Under the pieces are notes generated by a model, which was not told the origin of the DNA, did no database searches, and worked only from the letters and a program-made list of their open reading frames with translations. From positions 21,240 through 85,239 of the forward strand of contig JAHEGY010000005.1 of the NCBI GenBank assembly GCA_024644875.1: DNA of 64,000 bases, given 5' to 3'. Positions 16,716-24,358 of the stretch are shown here, one piece after another (the first letter of the stretch is position 1; the number at the start of each line of letters is the position of its first letter). A program made the translations under genes and the position numbers. This DNA comes from Cyclobacteriaceae bacterium. GTDB lineage: Bacteria > Bacteroidota > Bacteroidia > Cytophagales > Cyclobacteriaceae.

Positions 16716-17245
16716 GATACGCAATGGCAATAGATACTAAAAAATGTGTGGGCTGTGCCGACTGTGTCGTTGCATGCCAGACAGAAAACAATGTCCCCAT
16801 AGGACATTGCAGGGACTGGATCGTGGAGAACACTGCCGGAACTTATCCACAACTTGAACTGGAAATCCGCTCGGAGCGATGCAATCATTGCAAGAACTCC
16901 CCATGTGTACGATGTTGTCCAACTGGAGCAAGTCATTACTCGGAAGGCGGTATTGTCCTGGTAACCGGTGATGACTGCATAGGATGCGGGGCCTGTATAG
17001 CTTCCTGTCCTTATGATGCCCGGTATCCTCATCCTGAAGGATATGTGGACAAATGTACATTTTGCGATCACCGGGTTAAAAACGGTCAGAAACCTGCATG
17101 TGTGGATGTTTGCCCGACACATTGCATGTATTTTGGCGATCTGGATGATCCAAACAGCGAAGTATCCAATATTCTTAAAAAGAGAAAATATAAAAGACTT
17201 ATACCGGAAGCCGGTACAGATCCTCAATTGTATTTTTTAATATAA
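16712..17245 (+). CDS. Four-cluster ferredoxin subunit, PsrB/PhsB type
   Basis: A 177-residue electron-transfer subunit with sixteen cysteines arranged for four [4Fe-4S] clusters: CVGCADCVVAC (about 12-22), CNHCKNSPCVRCCP (about 57-70), CIGCGACIASCP (about 90-101), and CTFCDHR with CVDVCP (about 114-136). There is no signal peptide, as expected for a protein carried across the membrane with its Tat-bearing partner. It should pass electrons between the membrane quinol site and the molybdenum subunit. ATG overlaps the upstream TGA (ATGA), implying translational coupling. Confidence 0.94.
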   Translation: MRYAMAIDTKKCVGCADCVVACQTENNVPIGHCRDWIVENTAGTYPQLELEIRSERCNHCKNSPCVRCCPTGASHYSEGGIVLVTGDDCIGCGACIASCPYDARYPHPEGYVDKCTFCDHRVKNGQKPACVDVCPTHCMYFGDLDDPNSEVSNILKKRKYKRLIPEAGTDPQLYFLI

Positions 17246-17257
17246 ATCGGAAGCATA

Positions 17258-18199
17258 ATGATGGAAGAAATTATCACAAGTGGCAGGATGAACTATAAGA
17301 TAGACCCCCAGTTGCATATCTGGGGATGGGAGATCCCGCTATATTTATTCCTCGGGGGCCTCGCTGCCGGTATTCTGTATTTCGCCTCTTATTATTACCT
17401 GAGGGGGAAGGAAAAAGATATGCCTACAGCTATCAAGCTGGCTCCGATGATAACGCCAATATTGCTTGTTATCGGTTTAGTTGCCTTGTTACTGGACCTC
17501 AATCATAAACCCTATTTCTGGAAACTGTATACGACTATAAAACTCGAAAGTCCGATGTCATGGGGTGCCTGGACACTGATGGTTGTCACACCGGTTTCAA
17601 TTATCTGGTCTGCATCTTATCTCCGTGAGATCTTTCCAAACTGGGACTGGAAATTTAAATGGTTATATGCCCTGGAATCCTATTTTATCAGAAACAGAAA
17701 GTCATTGGCTTGGATCATGATCTTCTTTTCGGTAATTCTGGGTATTTACACTGGCATTCTCTTATCGGCCTTTAATGCCAGACCATTATGGAATACTTCG
17801 ATTCTGGGACCATTATTCCTGGTATCCGGCCTGTCGGCAGGCGCAGCAACCATAATGATGATGTCAAAAGATAAGCTTGAAAGGAATATGTTCAGCAGAA
17901 TGGACCTGGTATTGATCGGGATCGAGATTTTCCTTGTCATCCATATGTTTATGGGTTTTCTAGCCAGCTCGCAGGTTCAGATCGAGGCTGCTCAACTTTT
18001 TCTTGGAGGCCCTTATACGCTCCCATTCTGGACCATTGCAGTATTCACTGGCATGATCCTTCCGGGAATTCTGGAATTCCTGGAAATACGTGGCCGGCAT
18101 ATACCGGCTTATATCCCAGGATTACTAATCCTGATAGGCAATATATCATTAAGATTTATTATAGTTTATGCCGGACAGGCAAGCAGATATTTATATTAA
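17258..18199 (+). CDS. NrfD/PsrC-type integral membrane subunit
   Basis: A 313-residue membrane protein with eight or more hydrophobic segments and the NrfD-family features WGWEIPLYLFLGGLAAGI near residue 23, ESPMSWGAWTLMV near 105 and LSAFNARPLWNTSILGPLF near 165. It should anchor the molybdoenzyme and its FeS subunit and exchange electrons with menaquinol. Two adjacent ATGs (17258 and 17261) are possible starts. The length (313) is near PsrC. The gene ends 1 base before the first YeeE/YedE half, so the transport genes clearly belong to the same operon. Confidence 0.92.
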   Translation: MMEEIITSGRMNYKIDPQLHIWGWEIPLYLFLGGLAAGILYFASYYYLRGKEKDMPTAIKLAPMITPILLVIGLVALLLDLNHKPYFWKLYTTIKLESPMSWGAWTLMVVTPVSIIWSASYLREIFPNWDWKFKWLYALESYFIRNRKSLAWIMIFFSVILGIYTGILLSAFNARPLWNTSILGPLFLVSGLSAGAATIMMMSKDKLERNMFSRMDLVLIGIEIFLVIHMFMGFLASSQVQIEAAQLFLGGPYTLPFWTIAVFTGMILPGILEFLEIRGRHIPAYIPGLLILIGNISLRFIIVYAGQASRYLY

Positions 18200-18200
18200 T

Positions 18201-18722
18201 ATGAAGGAGAATTTAAAACAACCTAAACCGTATATGAATCCCTATTTGGCAGGGATCGTGTTGGGTTTTGTGCTTCTGGCTTCTTTTTACCTTACTGGAA
18301 GAGGGCTTGGAGCAAGTGGTGCCACACGCAGCGTGGTCATCGGTGCTGTAACTAGCGTGACACCGGAACATGCAGAAAACTCAGGTTATTTCAGTAAATA
18401 CCTGGGAGATAATCAGATGAAGACCTGGCTGGTGCTTGAAATTGCAGGTGTTATAATAGGCGGATTTCTGTCCGGAGCATGGGCAGGAAGGTTAAAAATC
18501 CGCGTTGAGCATTCTCCGGGGATCTCAAAACGCAAAAGGATTTACATGGCAACCCTTGGTGGCCTTTTGTTTGGCTTTGGATCACAATTGGGAAGGGGCT
18601 GTACAAGCGGAGCCGCATTAACAGGCATGTCGGTAATGTCACTGGCAGGATTTGTTACCATGATGGCGATTTTCGGAACCGCCTTTGCACTGGCTTATTT
18701 TTTTAGAAAAAACTGGATATAA
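18201..18722 (+). CDS. YeeE/YedE-family sulfur transporter, first half
   Basis: A 173-residue membrane protein of the YeeE/YedE (DUF395, sulphur transport) family, about half the size of the fused thiosulfate transporter YeeE/TsuA. Signature segments are WLVLEIAGVIIGGFLSGAW and the Cys motif GRGCTSGAALTGM, where the Cys corresponds to a conserved pore cysteine that handles thiosulfate by weak S-H-S contacts in TsuA (established for that homolog). ATG at 18201 is chosen, 1 base after the NrfD stop; the longer frame from 18168 would overlap that gene. The partner half follows after 2 bases. Confidence 0.88.
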   Translation: MKENLKQPKPYMNPYLAGIVLGFVLLASFYLTGRGLGASGATRSVVIGAVTSVTPEHAENSGYFSKYLGDNQMKTWLVLEIAGVIIGGFLSGAWAGRLKIRVEHSPGISKRKRIYMATLGGLLFGFGSQLGRGCTSGAALTGMSVMSLAGFVTMMAIFGTAFALAYFFRKNWI

Positions 18723-18724
18723 TT

Positions 18725-19327
18725 ATGGGACCTTTAGTACCACTACAAAATATTTCAAATGAATTGAACCTGCTGATCGCATTTGTGATCGGATTAGGAT
18801 TTGGCATTGCCCTGGAGCAGGCAGGTTTTTCATCCAGTCGTAAACTTGCAGGGATGTTTTACGGATATGACACGACCGTATTGAAAGTTTTCTTTACCGC
18901 CGCTATTACAGCGATGCTGGGTCTGATATTCCTGAACTTTGTCGGACTGATCGATCTGGATATTGTATATGTAAACGAATATTATGTGTATTCCGCAATA
19001 ATCGGTGGTATCATTATGGGAGCTGGTTTCATAATCGGTGGATTCTGCCCGGGCACCAGCTTTACGGCCGCTGCGATAGGCAAAATAGATGCCATGTGGT
19101 TTATCCTGGGGAGTATGATCGGGATCTTTATCTTCGGGGAAACATTTGTTTTCTGGAAAGACCTGTATATGAGTGGATATAAAGGAGCTATCAAGATCTC
19201 TGATGTTCTTGGAATTCGTGATGGGTATTTTGCTTTGCTCCTGATCCTTGTGGCCACACTTATGTTCTGGGTAGCAGAAATGGCTGAGAAGAAATTTAAA
19301 CGTGAAGATATTACTAAAGAAATATAA
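18725..19327 (+). CDS. YeeE/YedE-family sulfur transporter, second half
   Basis: A 200-residue membrane protein, complementary half of the transporter. It begins with GLGFGIALEQAGFSSSRK, a hallmark of YeeE/YedE proteins, and carries the second conserved Cys in GGFCPGTSFTAAAIGKID. Together the two halves give the pseudo-symmetric pore of the fused family. It differs in sequence and topology from the first half, so this is a genuine two-gene arrangement and not a broken gene. Its likely role is uptake or export of thiosulfate or another sulfur species for the reductase. Confidence 0.88.
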   Translation: MGPLVPLQNISNELNLLIAFVIGLGFGIALEQAGFSSSRKLAGMFYGYDTTVLKVFFTAAITAMLGLIFLNFVGLIDLDIVYVNEYYVYSAIIGGIIMGAGFIIGGFCPGTSFTAAAIGKIDAMWFILGSMIGIFIFGETFVFWKDLYMSGYKGAIKISDVLGIRDGYFALLLILVATLMFWVAEMAEKKFKREDITKEI

Positions 19328-19337
19328 ATAGCAGACT

Positions 19338-19952
19338 ATGAATACCCGAGTTATATTAAGTATCATTTTAATTTCATTTGGAAGCATAGCAGCTATCCTT
19401 CCAAAACAGAAAACTTCATCGGTTCAATTGAATGCAGATGAACTTTTACGGGAGATCAGGCTGGAGACCAACCTGGTATCTACAGATGAACTGGCTGATC
19501 TTTTAATAAACCTGGATCCCGGGATTATGCTGATCGATGTACGGGATTCTATAGAATACAGTAAATATCATCTCCCGGGAGCAATCAATATCCCCTTGAA
19601 GCAATTGCTGGATGAAAAATGGATGCCCTATATTGATCAGATATCCAAAAAAAACATTTTTTATTCAAACGGCACCACACTTTCCAGCGAAGCATGGATA
19701 CTCACCAGACAGTTGGGATATCAAAATAATTATGTTCTATACGGAGGATTAAACAGGTGGTTCGAAACCATTATCAAACCCAGTCACCCGGGGTCTATGG
19801 CGACATCTGTTGAGATCGAATGGTTCAACAAAAGAAAAGCGGCAAGTATGTATTTTACGGGCAGCAGCAATGCAACGGATTTGAGCAGTGCTCCGGCACT
19901 TCCCCCGGTACCCAGAAAAAAGAAGAAAAGAGTAGCAGGAGGATGCAGTTAA
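19338..19952 (+). CDS. Exported rhodanese-fold protein without catalytic Cys, with GGC tail
   Basis: A 204-residue protein with an N-terminal signal or anchor (about residues 4-21). Residues about 48-145 form a rhodanese domain: LIDVRDSIEYSKYHLPGAIN and LYGGLNRWF. The active-site loop that normally carries the sulfur-accepting Cys reads IFYSNGTTLSSE, with Ser110 in its place. The C-terminal 55 residues are not rhodanese: a Pro-rich linker leads to RKKKKRVAGGCS, so the only notable thiol (Cys203) sits next to last on a basic flexible tail. This resembles, by analogy only, the penultimate Cys of DsrC. Ten bases follow the transporter stop. Confidence 0.82.
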   Translation: MNTRVILSIILISFGSIAAILPKQKTSSVQLNADELLREIRLETNLVSTDELADLLINLDPGIMLIDVRDSIEYSKYHLPGAINIPLKQLLDEKWMPYIDQISKKNIFYSNGTTLSSEAWILTRQLGYQNNYVLYGGLNRWFETIIKPSHPGSMATSVEIEWFNKRKAASMYFTGSSNATDLSSAPALPPVPRKKKKRVAGGCS

Positions 19953-19963
19953 AAATTGATATT

Positions 19964-20491
19964 ATGAAACATTTGAATTTATTAATACTAGGAGGCATTG
20001 TAATCATCTTAAGCATCATATTCGGTATAGCTACTATAAAAGTAACGGGAAAATACCTGTTTAAACGAAGTGCCTCTGAGATGTTGACCAGGGTAAATAC
20101 GCAATCTCAACTTCTGAATATCTCGAGGGCAAAGGAATTGGTACAGAGCGATACTGTGGTATTTATCGATATAAGAACACCCAAGGAGTTTGTAGGATAT
20201 CATATTGAGAATGCACGGAACATCCCTTTTGACCGCTTACTCGATGATAATTACATTGATATTCTGGAGAATGATCAGATGAAGATCCTGTACGGGACCA
20301 ATTCAGTAGGATCAAATGCTGCATGGATGGTATTGACCCAGTATGGATATGATAAACTTTATGTGCTGGATGGAGGTGTGCAGGACTGGATAACTCAGGT
20401 AGAAACCAGTGATATTTTTAAAGGTGCCTACAAGAGTGATGAAGCTCCTTTATACAACTACAGTGAAGTTATGGATCCTGAGTCGGATTAA
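19964..20491 (+). CDS. Membrane-anchored rhodanese-fold protein without catalytic Cys
   Basis: A 175-residue protein with an N-terminal membrane helix (about 5-27) and a rhodanese domain (about 54-145): VFIDIRTPKEFVGYHIENAR and LYVLDGGVQDWI. The active-site loop reads KILYGTNSVGSNAA, with Gly111 where the Cys should be. No thiol replaces it. ATG at 19964 is chosen since the upstream frame overlaps the previous gene. The two rhodanese genes are clearly related, so this looks like a duplicated pair. The last gene of the sulfur operon; its TAA shares four bases with the stop of the convergent hydroxylase gene. Confidence 0.82.
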   Translation: MKHLNLLILGGIVIILSIIFGIATIKVTGKYLFKRSASEMLTRVNTQSQLLNISRAKELVQSDTVVFIDIRTPKEFVGYHIENARNIPFDRLLDDNYIDILENDQMKILYGTNSVGSNAAWMVLTQYGYDKLYVLDGGVQDWITQVETSDIFKGAYKSDEAPLYNYSEVMDPESD

Positions 20492-21363
20492 TCAATCCCA
20501 TATTCTTTCTTCTTTTCAGCAATACGGCTGGGGCTGTCAATGATCATGACCAATGCCTGCTTTAGGGAGCGTGATTTTCTAACATCACGGAAGATGTCCA
20601 TCCATTCATGAAAATTCAAATAGATTGGATTATAGCTATTAACTGGTGTAGTAATTCCGTAATCAGGTTTTTCTACCTCAGGCTCGAATGAATTGAAAAT
20701 TCGATCCCAGATAATAAAAGTAGATCCATAGTTTTTATCCAGGTATTGCTTATTTCGCCCGTGATGTACTCGGTGATGAGAAGGTGTAACGAATATGTAT
20801 TCAATAGGTTTGGGAAGCTTTCGGATATATTCAGTATGGATCCAGAACTGGTATAATACCTCTATCTGATGACAGATAAAAAAAGTGACCGGATCAAAGC
20901 CCACCAGAGCAACAGGTATAAAGAAAACGATCTTAATATGCTGGGTCCAGCTTAAGCGAAATGATACTGAAAAGTTATATTTTTCGGAATTATGATGTGT
21001 AACATGCGTTGCCCACCAGAAACGACAGGTATGGGCTATCCTGTGTGACCAGTAACGCCAGAAATCAATCCAAATTAAACACAGAATAAATCCCCACCAG
21101 GATGGCTCTATTTTAAATGGAGCCAGGTTATAAAAAAATATAATTATTCCGAACGTAGCTATCTTTATTGCTGCGGTAATCAGCAGATTGATAACTCCAA
21201 TAGCAAAAGCGGCAAGTGTATCTTTATTATCATAGGTCTTCCGATGTTTGTATTGACTTATACCCCACTCCAGTAAGGTAAATGCAATCATTACAGGTGC
21301 TGCATAAACAATAATATTTGGCAAATCCATTGCTAATACCTGCTCATAAGTAAGTTTCTCCAT
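20488..21363 (-). CDS. Sterol desaturase/fatty acid hydroxylase family protein
   Basis: A 291-residue membrane-bound di-iron enzyme. Histidine clusters of the fatty acid hydroxylase superfamily are present: HRIAHTCRFWWATHVTHHN (HxxxH and HVTHH, about 107-125), and VTPSHHRVHHGRN (about 195-207). Four or five hydrophobic segments surround them. In Bacteroidota such proteins may modify lipids or carotenoids; the substrate is unknown. It requires oxygen if a true hydroxylase, which contrasts with the anaerobic character of the neighbouring operon. Convergent with the sulfur operon, with overlapping stops. Confidence 0.88.
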   Translation of the reverse strand: MEKLTYEQVLAMDLPNIIVYAAPVMIAFTLLEWGISQYKHRKTYDNKDTLAAFAIGVINLLITAAIKIATFGIIIFFYNLAPFKIEPSWWGFILCLIWIDFWRYWSHRIAHTCRFWWATHVTHHNSEKYNFSVSFRLSWTQHIKIVFFIPVALVGFDPVTFFICHQIEVLYQFWIHTEYIRKLPKPIEYIFVTPSHHRVHHGRNKQYLDKNYGSTFIIWDRIFNSFEPEVEKPDYGITTPVNSYNPIYLNFHEWMDIFRDVRKSRSLKQALVMIIDSPSRIAEKKKEYGID

Positions 21364-21453
21364 CAGCGCTCGAAATATTATATTTTAGTCAGAATTACAG
21401 TTGGATGTGTAAATAAACACTTATTTTTAATAAAAGATAAAGAATTATAATAA

Positions 21454-22404
21454 ATGTCAAGATATAATCTTATAACAATACTGGGGCCCACAGCCAGTGG
21501 AAAGACATTTTTTGGTGCCAACCTGGCATACAAGTTTAATGGCGAAATCATTAGTGCTGATTCACGGCAAGTTTACCGTGAAATGGACCTGGGGACGGGA
21601 AAGGATTATGAAGATTATATTATTCAGGATTATTCGGTCCCTGCGCATCTTATCGATATCCATGATGCGGGGTATAAATATAATTTATTTGAATACCAGA
21701 GAGATTTCCACAGAGTGTTTGAGGAGATCCGCAGCCGGGGAAATCTCCCATTTCTGGTAGGAGGAACAGGAATGTATATTGAAGCGATATTAAATAGGTA
21801 TGAACTGGTCAAAGTACCCCCAAACGAGGAACTTCGTAAGAAGCTTGAAAAACTGAACCATGGGGAACTTATACATGTACTTCAGAATTATAATTTCAGT
21901 CTGCATAATACCTCCGATTTGAAAATAAGAAAAAGGACGCTCAGGGCAATCGAAATAGCTGATTATTACAGCAGGGAAAAACTTCTTCAGAGTAATCTCC
22001 CGGAGATCAATTCCCTGATCCTGGGTGTTAAATATGACCGGATTTCCAGAAGGAAAAGGATTTCAGAACGGCTTGAAGCAAGGATAAAGGAAGGATTAAT
22101 CGATGAAGTAAAAAATTTACTTGAGAAGATCAGCACAGAAGATCTGCTCTATTACGGATTAGAGTATAAATTCATTACCCTTTATCTGACAGGACAGTTG
22201 GATTATAAAGAAATGTTCGGGAAACTGGAAGTGGCTATTCACCAGTTTGCCAAAAGGCAGATGACCTGGTTTAGAAGGATGGAGCGAAATGGATTTAAGA
22301 TCCATTGGCTTGATGGGCATATGTCCCTGGAAGAGAAACTGACCAGGTCGAGGAATATAATCAACAAGGAAGCCCCGGAAATAATAGAAAAGTCCTGGAA
22401 ATAA
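21454..22404 (+). CDS. miaA: tRNA dimethylallyltransferase
   Basis: Transfers a dimethylallyl group to N6 of A37 in tRNAs reading UNN codons. The 316-residue protein has the P-loop LGPTASGKT (about 9-17), ISADSRQVYREMDLGTGK with the catalytic Asp/Arg pair, HLIDIHDAGYKYNLFEY, PFLVGGTGMYIEAIL and a C-terminal AKRQMTWFRR (about 272-281). Its modified product is the substrate of MiaB, encoded at 58955. Only 30 bases separate it from mobA, so the two are probably cotranscribed. Confidence 0.96.
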   Translation: MSRYNLITILGPTASGKTFFGANLAYKFNGEIISADSRQVYREMDLGTGKDYEDYIIQDYSVPAHLIDIHDAGYKYNLFEYQRDFHRVFEEIRSRGNLPFLVGGTGMYIEAILNRYELVKVPPNEELRKKLEKLNHGELIHVLQNYNFSLHNTSDLKIRKRTLRAIEIADYYSREKLLQSNLPEINSLILGVKYDRISRRKRISERLEARIKEGLIDEVKNLLEKISTEDLLYYGLEYKFITLYLTGQLDYKEMFGKLEVAIHQFAKRQMTWFRRMERNGFKIHWLDGHMSLEEKLTRSRNIINKEAPEIIEKSWK

Positions 22405-22434
22405 TTGGGAAGACCCGGGAATAATGCAGAAATA

Positions 22435-23004
22435 ATGGGTGTAAGTGGAATTATATTATCTGGAGGTAAAAGTACCCGGATGGGCCGGGATAAGGGATTG
22501 ATCAAATTGAATGGCAAGCCCATGATCCAGCACGTTATCGACCACATTGAACCAATATGCGATCAGCTCCTGATAAGCGCCAATGATAAATCCTATAAAG
22601 ATTTTGGTTTTCCTGTTTATCATGATGAAATAGATGAGATCGGACCAGCTGGCGGAATACTTTCCTGTTTCAAGCATTCAAAGCATGAAAAGAACATCAT
22701 TATCTCCTGTGATCTGCCTTTTGCTTCAACACAATTTATCCGGAAGTTACTTGACCTGTCAGGGGATTATGAAATTACCCTTCCAATGTCCGGCACACAT
22801 TATCAACCATTATGCGCGGTTTATTCCAGGCAGGTATACCCGGTTTTCGAAAAAACCGTAAACAAAGGGATCTTTTCTTTAAAATCCATTATCAAATCGT
22901 TCCGGATCCAGGTTATCAAGCCAGAGGATATCCAGGGATACGACCTGTCCAGAGAATTAAGGAATATAAATTCCCCGGATGATCTTAAAAAAATAAGGCA
23001 ATAG
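22435..23004 (+). CDS. mobA: Molybdenum cofactor guanylyltransferase
   Basis: A 189-residue nucleotidyltransferase that links GMP to molybdopterin, giving the dinucleotide cofactor used by enzymes such as the molybdopterin oxidoreductase at 14475. Motifs: GIILSGGKSTRMGRDKGLI (signature GGxSxRMGxDK, about 4-22), ANDKSYKDFGFPVYHDE, GPAGGILSCF and ISCDLPFAS (Mg-binding Asp). ATG at 22435 starts the domain properly; the longer frame from 22405 has only a TTG start. Its place 6 kb from a molybdoenzyme is sensible. Confidence 0.9.
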   Translation: MGVSGIILSGGKSTRMGRDKGLIKLNGKPMIQHVIDHIEPICDQLLISANDKSYKDFGFPVYHDEIDEIGPAGGILSCFKHSKHEKNIIISCDLPFASTQFIRKLLDLSGDYEITLPMSGTHYQPLCAVYSRQVYPVFEKTVNKGIFSLKSIIKSFRIQVIKPEDIQGYDLSRELRNINSPDDLKKIRQ

Positions 23005-23005
23005 A

Positions 23006-24136
23006 TCAAACTTTCTTACCAAGAGCTGCCCTTCCAACGAAGTTCAAGGTTCCGATCAATCCCTCCTTCTCATACAAGATCTTTTTATACATATCCTTGG
23101 AATCTTTTGGCGGAGTAAATTCCTTGTCCTTTTTCAACAAGCTAATGGCCTTATTTTTACATACCGGAATACAGAGCCCGCACCCAATGCAGCGATCATT
23201 ATTGACTTCCATATGGCTGTTAACCCTGTCAATGGCTTCCATCTGACAGATATTCTGGCAATCCTCACAAGCATCGCATTTTTCAGCCAATATATCGGCA
23301 TAGAAATTGGAGTGGACAAATTCAGCTGGTTTCTCAAATTTTTTTGCTCCAGTCAGAATTCCACAACAGCAACCACAACAAAAACAAATAAATGAAGGAT
23401 TCTGGTTATTTTCAGGTTGAATCACCATGCCTTCTTTTTTTGCTCTGGTCATCATCTTCATCACCTCTTCCCGTTTTACCTGTCTTCCAACACCTCGTCT
23501 CACCATATGTTTTGCAGAATGTCCCAGCGTCAAACAGGCTTCCCGTACATCTGTTTGCTGACACGGTGTTCCCATCTTATCTCTTGCCTGCCGGCAAACA
23601 CAATTCATTACTGCAAAGGGTCCGGGAGATTTATTCACGATCTCCTTCATATTATCGTAATTGCCAATATGAAATTCCGGATCGATTTTAACATTTACCG
23701 GAATGGTTCGCATCTGCTTTGTATCAGTGCTGACAATTTCATCAGCAAATGCTTCATCTTCATAAGCAAAGAAATCTTCAGCAAGACCTTTAGTAACACG
23801 GTCAACCTGGAATTCAAACATCCCAATTGCCAAAGGGACACGGCCGTAAATCATTTCAGGGTCCTTACTGCTTTTCTTGGTGCTCAGTATCGATCCCTTT
23901 TTTGCCAGATTATTCAAATGGACTTTTAATTCCTCAAGGCTTATTTCGCCCTTTTTAAACCGCTTATGAATCTTTTCAGCAGATTCAGGCATCAGACTAA
24001 GGTTGACGGCCACCTTTGCTTCTTCTTCAGTAAAAAGATGCTTAAGCAGCCTTAATTCTACACCGGATTTGGTAGGGGGAAATCCTACAGGTGCTCTGTC
24101 GAAGTGTTTCTGGAGTTGGCGGTATATATCTTCCAT
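23006..24136 (-). CDS. 4Fe-4S protein with N-terminal winged-helix-like region and Cys-rich motif
   Basis: A 376-residue iron-sulfur protein. The N-terminal 100 residues look like a helical DNA-binding or regulatory region (LFTEEEAKVAVNLSLM, ISLEELKVHLNNLAKKG). The middle has NCVCRQARDKMGTPC with ACLTLG, and then FICFCCGCCCGIL (about 250-262), an exceptionally dense Cys run. Two [4Fe-4S] motifs follow: CDACEDCQNIC and CIGCGLCIPVC (about 286-330). I recall homologs in sulfate-reducing and other anaerobic bacteria, annotated only as 4Fe-4S binding proteins. Function unknown; an anaerobic redox role is likely. Ends 1 base from the mobA stop, convergent. Confidence 0.82.
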   Translation of the reverse strand: MEDIYRQLQKHFDRAPVGFPPTKSGVELRLLKHLFTEEEAKVAVNLSLMPESAEKIHKRFKKGEISLEELKVHLNNLAKKGSILSTKKSSKDPEMIYGRVPLAIGMFEFQVDRVTKGLAEDFFAYEDEAFADEIVSTDTKQMRTIPVNVKIDPEFHIGNYDNMKEIVNKSPGPFAVMNCVCRQARDKMGTPCQQTDVREACLTLGHSAKHMVRRGVGRQVKREEVMKMMTRAKKEGMVIQPENNQNPSFICFCCGCCCGILTGAKKFEKPAEFVHSNFYADILAEKCDACEDCQNICQMEAIDRVNSHMEVNNDRCIGCGLCIPVCKNKAISLLKKDKEFTPPKDSKDMYKKILYEKEGLIGTLNFVGRAALGKKV

Positions 24137-24358
24137 GATGGCGTAATTTATTGAATATCAGGATGAAAACTCAAATTAATAAAAATATGATACATGAAAA
24201 ATGATATTTATACATATATTTCCCTTTTTAGTTCCAATAGACCATCAGACAGTTTCGGGTCTATATATTTCGAGAAAATCCTTTAAATATTTTTTAGAAA
24301 TTTAAAAATTGAATTGATTAGAATATTATTGCGCATGGAATCAATTAAAAATGAAAGT

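Noticed and set aside
16580..17227. 215-codon ORF on the minus strand opposite the FeS subunit gene
   Set aside because: It is antisense to a gene with sixteen well-placed cysteines, and its translation has no recognisable domain.
14475..18199. Formate dehydrogenase, nitrate reductase or arsenate reductase identity for the molybdoenzyme
   Set aside because: No selenocysteine or cytochrome partner, length and operon order fit Psr/Phs, and the neighbours are sulfur-related. Sulfite dehydrogenase SoeABC is less likely because of the Tat signal.
18201..19327. Broken single YeeE/YedE gene split by frameshift
   Set aside because: The two halves have separate, well-placed starts and stops, and each has its own conserved Cys motif, so a natural two-gene form is more likely.
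18830..19387. 185-codon minus-strand ORF opposite the second transporter half
   Set aside because: Shadow of a clear YeeE/YedE-family gene; composition is unlike a real protein.
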